Of a stretch of 64,000 nucleotides of DNA, positions 61,247 to 64,000 are shown in pieces. Both the position numbers and the translations under genes were made by a program. Each line of letters begins with the position of its first letter. Within the stretch, counting starts at the first letter, position 1. This stretch comes from Gemmatimonas sp. Its GTDB lineage: Bacteria > Gemmatimonadota > Gemmatimonadetes > Gemmatimonadales > Gemmatimonadaceae. Under the pieces are notes generated by a model that was not told the DNA's origin, did no database searches, and saw only the letters and a list, made by a program, of their open reading frames with translations. Location: assembly GCA_011390885.1 (NCBI GenBank), contig JAABRO010000011.1:62001-126000 (forward strand), read 5' to 3'.

Positions 61247-62167
61247 TCAGCGGATCCGGACACCGAGCCGGTGGGTCGTGACGCCGCCCCGGAACGGTTC
61301 GACGGCGTAGTCGAGCGAGTAACGATCCAGTGAGACACCAAAACCACCCGAGAAGTGTCCTTCATCGTCGGCGCGGGGGCGCTTCGCCCCGGCGCGCAGG
61401 GCGAGGGCGACCCCCTCGAGGGGCACGTACGCGAGTTCCGCGCCACCGGCCGGCTCCACGAAACCGGCACCGTCCACGGCGACCTGCGCCACCGCACTGA
61501 GGTCGAACCACGTGCCCAGCGGAATCGCACGGCTTCCGACGCCGGTGACGGCGCGCCACGGCTGGTCGACGCGGGTCCCCGGGAGCTCCACCGCCGCCCC
61601 GAGGTGTTGCACGGCCAGCGCCACCGTCACGGGCCCGAGCGGCATCATCGCGCCCACATCCACGAGCGCGGACTCCTCGAGTTCGCTGCGGAGCGATTCG
61701 CGCACGTACGTCGCGCCCAGCCCGACGCGCACGGGCCCGACCTGTCGCGCGGCGGCGGCGGTGAGAGCCAGACTGCCCAGCCGTCCGGAGCCGGCGGCGG
61801 CGAGCCGCGACAGTCCCGGATCGAGGGCGCTGCCATAGGCGCCCGCGTCGGTGCTGCCGTCCACCAGTCGCGCCCCAAGGGCGACGCTGATGCTCCCGAG
61901 GGCCTGCACGCTCGCCATTGACACGGTCGTGCCGGCGGCGCCGTAGCGCTGCGCCGAGGCCGCCACGCCGCGCGCGTTCGGCAGCATCGCCGGGTTGTAG
62001 AAGAGCACGTCCGCGTCGGTGAGCAGCAGCCCCGCGTTGCCCAGGCCGAGCGCCACGGTGCTCGCGGGCACGCGCAGCGCAAGCGGTCGCCCGAATGCCT
62101 CCTGGGCGCCCGTCCGACTGGCCGCGACGAGCACGGCCAGCAGGGCGAGCCATGTCCCTCGCCTCAC
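61247..62167 (-). CDS. PorV/PorQ-like (UPF0164) outer-membrane barrel protein
   Basis: A 306-residue protein starting at a GTG that overlaps the msrB stop by four bases (GTGA). It has a signal peptide (cut near R-T-G-A-Q). The segment [22 protein letters not shown] matches the start of PorV/PorQ and FadL-like barrels, and alternating strands run to the end (L-G-V-R-I-R). PorV belongs to the type IX secretion system, but none of the other components is in the window, so a T9SS role is only a possibility. Confidence 0.7.
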   Translation of the reverse strand: MRRGTWLALLAVLVAASRTGAQEAFGRPLALRVPASTVALGLGNAGLLLTDADVLFYNPAMLPNARGVAASAQRYGAAGTTVSMASVQALGSISVALGARLVDGSTDAGAYGSALDPGLSRLAAAGSGRLGSLALTAAAARQVGPVRVGLGATYVRESLRSELEESALVDVGAMMPLGPVTVALAVQHLGAAVELPGTRVDQPWRAVTGVGSRAIPLGTWFDLSAVAQVAVDGAGFVEPAGGAELAYVPLEGVALALRAGAKRPRADDEGHFSGGFGVSLDRYSLDYAVEPFRGGVTTHRLGVRIR

Positions 62168-62571
62168 GTGGCGCCCTCGGACGGCGCGAACCCCAGCGAC
62201 GCGCTGTTCATGCAGTAGCGCAGCCCCGTGGGACGCGGCCCGTCGTCGAACACGTGCCCCAGGTGCGCGTCGCAGCGCGCGCAGTGCACCTCCGTGCGCA
62301 CCATGAACCAGCTGCGGTCCTTCGTGGTCTCCACGGCCTCGGCAGCGATCGGCGCCCAGAAGCTGGGCCAGCCGGTGCCGGAGTCGAACTTGGTGTCGGA
62401 CGCGAAGAGCGGCGCGCCGCAGCAGATGCAGGTGTACGTGCCGGCATCGTGATGGTCCCAGTACTCGCCCGTGAAGGCGGGCTCGGTCCCGTGCTGGCGC
62501 GTGACCTTGAACTGGATCTTGGTGAGCTGCGCGGCCCACTCCTCGTCGGACTTGCGGATCTTGTCGGTCAT
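62164..62571 (-). CDS. msrB: Peptide-methionine (R)-S-oxide reductase
   Basis: Reduces the R form of methionine sulfoxide in proteins. The product of about 135 residues has no signal peptide. Two Zn-binding pairs (C-I-C-C and C-A-R-C), G-T-G-W-P-S-F and the catalytic Cys in R-Y-C-M-N-S-A-S-L are present (Met replaces the usual Ile after the catalytic Cys). ATG 62571 or GTG 62574 could start it. It heads a five-gene run on this strand and its start lies 7 bases from the divergent acyltransferase start. Confidence 0.95.
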   Translation of the reverse strand: MTDKIRKSDEEWAAQLTKIQFKVTRQHGTEPAFTGEYWDHHDAGTYTCICCGAPLFASDTKFDSGTGWPSFWAPIAAEAVETTKDRSWFMVRTEVHCARCDAHLGHVFDDGPRPTGLRYCMNSASLGFAPSEGAT

Positions 62572-62578
62572 CACTCAA

Positions 62579-63217
62579 ATGAACGCGATGATCCAGCCCC
62601 TCGCCAGCGGGGCGGAGGCGCCGACGCCCCGCCCGGAACTCGGTCCTGCCGTGCCCCAGCACCGGGGCCGGTTCGTCCGCGCACTCGGCCATGCCGTGCT
62701 GCGCCTCGCCGGCTGGCGCCTCACCGGCACGATCCCCGACCTGCCGCGCTTCGTCGTGATCGTCGCCCCGCACACCTCGAACTGGGACTTCATCATCGGC
62801 CTCGCCACGAAGTGGGCGCTGGGCTTCCACGTCACCTTCCTGGCCAAGGACGCGCTGTTCCGTCCGCCGCTGGGGTGGTTCATGCGCGCCGTGGGCGGCA
62901 TGCCGGTGGACCGGTCGGCCCCGAACGCGATGGTGGACCGCACCGCCCGCGAGTTCGCCACGCGCGAGCGCATGGTGCTCGTGCTCGCGCCCGAGGGCAC
63001 GCGGCACAGGGTCACGAAGTGGCGCAGCGGCTTCTGGCACATCGCGCGCACGGCCGACGTTCCCGTGGTGTGCGCGGCGATCGACTGGGGCGCGAAACAG
63101 GTGCGGTTCGGCCCCACGCTCACCGTGCGCCCCGACGTCGACCCCGAGGTGGACATCGCGCGCATCAAGTCGCACTACGACGACGTGCGCGGCTTCCACC
63201 CTGCCCTCCAGGCCTGA
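62579..63217 (+). CDS. 1-acylglycerol-3-phosphate acyltransferase-like enzyme (PlsC family)
   Basis: A 212-residue lysophospholipid acyltransferase-type protein. The catalytic H-x4-D box is H-T-S-N-W-D, followed by K-D-A-L-F-R-P-P-L-G-W-F, then G-G-M-P-V-D-R-S and P-E-G-T-R, the standard PlsC block order. The product should work at the inner membrane in phospholipid or ornithine-lipid synthesis. Starts at 62579 or 62588 are possible; neither has a clear ribosome site. MsrA follows after 10 bases. Confidence 0.9.
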   Translation: MNAMIQPLASGAEAPTPRPELGPAVPQHRGRFVRALGHAVLRLAGWRLTGTIPDLPRFVVIVAPHTSNWDFIIGLATKWALGFHVTFLAKDALFRPPLGWFMRAVGGMPVDRSAPNAMVDRTAREFATRERMVLVLAPEGTRHRVTKWRSGFWHIARTADVPVVCAAIDWGAKQVRFGPTLTVRPDVDPEVDIARIKSHYDDVRGFHPALQA

Positions 63218-63227
63218 CCGCTCCGCC

Positions 63228-63806
63228 GTGCCCCGAGCCGTGCTCTCCGTGACCAACGACGCTGCCGCCTCGCCCCTCGCCGTCGCCACCCTTGGCGGCG
63301 GCTGCTTCTGGTGCCTCGACGCCGTGTACCGCGAACTGCGTGGCGTGCACGCCGTCGTCTCGGGGTACATGGGCGGCGCCATGCGCAACCCCACGTACGA
63401 AGCCGTGTGCGCCGGCATCACCGGTCACGCCGAAGTCGTGCAGGTGACCTTCGATCCGTCGGTCATCGGCTTCCGCGACCTGCTCGACGTGTTCTTCGTG
63501 ATTCACGACCCCACCACGCTCAACCGCCAGGGCTACGACGAGGGCACGCAGTATCGCTCGGTGATCTTCACGCACGACGACGCGCAGCGCGAGACGGCCG
63601 ACGCCGTGATTGCCGAGCTTGGCGCGCAGCGACTGTGGGCCGACCCCATCGTGACCGAGGTGACGCCGGCGGAGACGTTCTGGCCCGCCGAGGCGTACCA
63701 CCAGGACTACTTCACGCACAACCCGGGCGCGCCCTACTGCGTGGCTGTGGTGGCGCCCAAGGTGGCGAAGGCGCGCAAGGTGTTCTTCGAGCGGCTGCGG
63801 GCATAG
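63228..63806 (+). CDS. msrA: Peptide-methionine (S)-S-oxide reductase
   Basis: Reduces the S form of methionine sulfoxide, complementing msrB on the other strand. The 192-residue product has the catalytic motif G-G-G-C-F-W-C, then G-Y-M-G-G, N-P-T-Y-E-A-V, G-H-A-E-V-V-Q-V, R-Q-G-Y-D-E-G-T-Q-Y-R-S and A-E-A-Y-H-Q-D-Y, all conserved. The family usually has G-N-D-x-G-T-Q-Y; here the Asn-Asp pair is Tyr-Asp. A GTG at 63228 starts it; later GTG codons are alternatives. Confidence 0.95.
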   Translation: MPRAVLSVTNDAAASPLAVATLGGGCFWCLDAVYRELRGVHAVVSGYMGGAMRNPTYEAVCAGITGHAEVVQVTFDPSVIGFRDLLDVFFVIHDPTTLNRQGYDEGTQYRSVIFTHDDAQRETADAVIAELGAQRLWADPIVTEVTPAETFWPAEAYHQDYFTHNPGAPYCVAVVAPKVAKARKVFFERLRA

Positions 63807-63864
63807 CACGCCCCCGGGGGCGCGGGTCGACGGCCTCGGCCGCGGGCGGGCGTCCGCCAAACCC

Positions 63865-63885
63865 GACGCCAGCGTCATATTTTTT
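63865..63885 (+). terminator. Possible terminator after msrA
   Basis: GACGC-CA-GCGTC is followed by AT and then six T. The stem is short (four to five pairs) but the T-run is the longest in the window, in a very G+C-rich setting. A stronger palindrome GCCCCCGGGGGC lies upstream near 63811. It could equally be the AT-rich part of a promoter for a gene beyond the window. Confidence 0.4.
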
Positions 63886-63928
63886 CGTGGCCGCCCCTTT
63901 CGCCCGTCACGACGGCGCTGAACATTTC

Positions 63929-63953
63929 GGGGTCCCCCCGCGAGGGGGTCCCC
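63929..63953. other. Hairpin near the window end
   Basis: GGGGTCCCCC and GGGGGTCCCC pair over nine positions with a T-T mismatch and a short loop. It is the only feature seen in the last 100 bases; no reading frame with protein-like character is visible there. Confidence 0.35.
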
Positions 63954-64000
63954 AGTGCCGTCCCGCGCTGCGCCACACGCCGGATCCTCCCTGATCCGGT

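Noticed and set aside
61247..62167. Considered calling the barrel protein a type IX secretion component
   Set aside because: PorV resemblance alone is not enough; no other T9SS gene is present in the window.
63807..64000. Looked for a tRNA or riboswitch in the window's last 190 bases
   Set aside because: Only isolated hairpins and a T-run; no cloverleaf or known riboswitch core.

Overview
The window is a high-G+C stretch packed with genes on both strands. It most likely comes from a member of the Gemmatimonadota. That is an inference: the clues are a SusC/SusD pair, many secreted beta-propeller proteins, lipoproteins starting C-(S/G)-D-(G/S)-P-T-A-P, and a Na+-pumping respiratory enzyme in one chromosome. 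No rRNA, tRNA, CRISPR array, transposase or integrase was found.

Left part (1-10.5 kb): a complete minus-strand operon nqrABCDEF-apbE-nqrM (nqrM cut by the window edge) encodes the Na+-translocating NADH:quinone reductase with its flavin transferase and maturation factor. Beside it lie a DUF2911 protein and, on the plus strand, a 34-residue membrane peptide followed by a sodium:solute symporter. The pump makes a sodium gradient that such a symporter can use.

10.5-25.4 kb: a SusC/SusD outer-membrane uptake pair, a phosphodiester glycosidase-like lipoprotein coupled to a hybrid histidine kinase, a secreted Asp-box propeller protein, an AI-2E/PerM-type permease, a family-10-like glycosidase lipoprotein and two small overlapping genes. 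25.4-37.8 kb: a giant alpha-2-macroglobulin with thioester motif followed by penicillin-binding protein 1C (a known pairing), a small membrane protein, a Tat-exported PLP enzyme, an alpha/beta-hydrolase lipoprotein and an exported RidA protein.

37.9-43.1 kb is the most unusual region. A Tat-exported FAD oxidoreductase is coupled to an NHL-repeat protein. Directly after it sits a 2.2-kb cassette of lower G+C on the opposite strand: a secreted peptide with eight cysteines, a DsbA-like thioredoxin-fold protein and a 6-bladed propeller protein. The far side of the cassette carries a displaced second copy of the 3' end of the NHL gene, about 91% identical. The cassette promoter has a perfect -35 box and a run of nine G in its spacer, which suggests on/off switching by slippage.

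43-64 kb: a zinc-ribbon/SH3 protein, an outer-membrane-like protein, a PQQ-type dehydrogenase with a cytochrome c, a HupE/UreJ protein, another NHL propeller, a possible structured RNA, a repeat-containing secreted protein, and an M1 peptidase coupled to a zinc-ribbon membrane protein. A nitroreductase follows, then a five-gene minus-strand run (msrB, PorV-like barrel, three propeller proteins), and finally an acyltransferase followed by msrA. Beta-propeller proteins dominate the exported set throughout.
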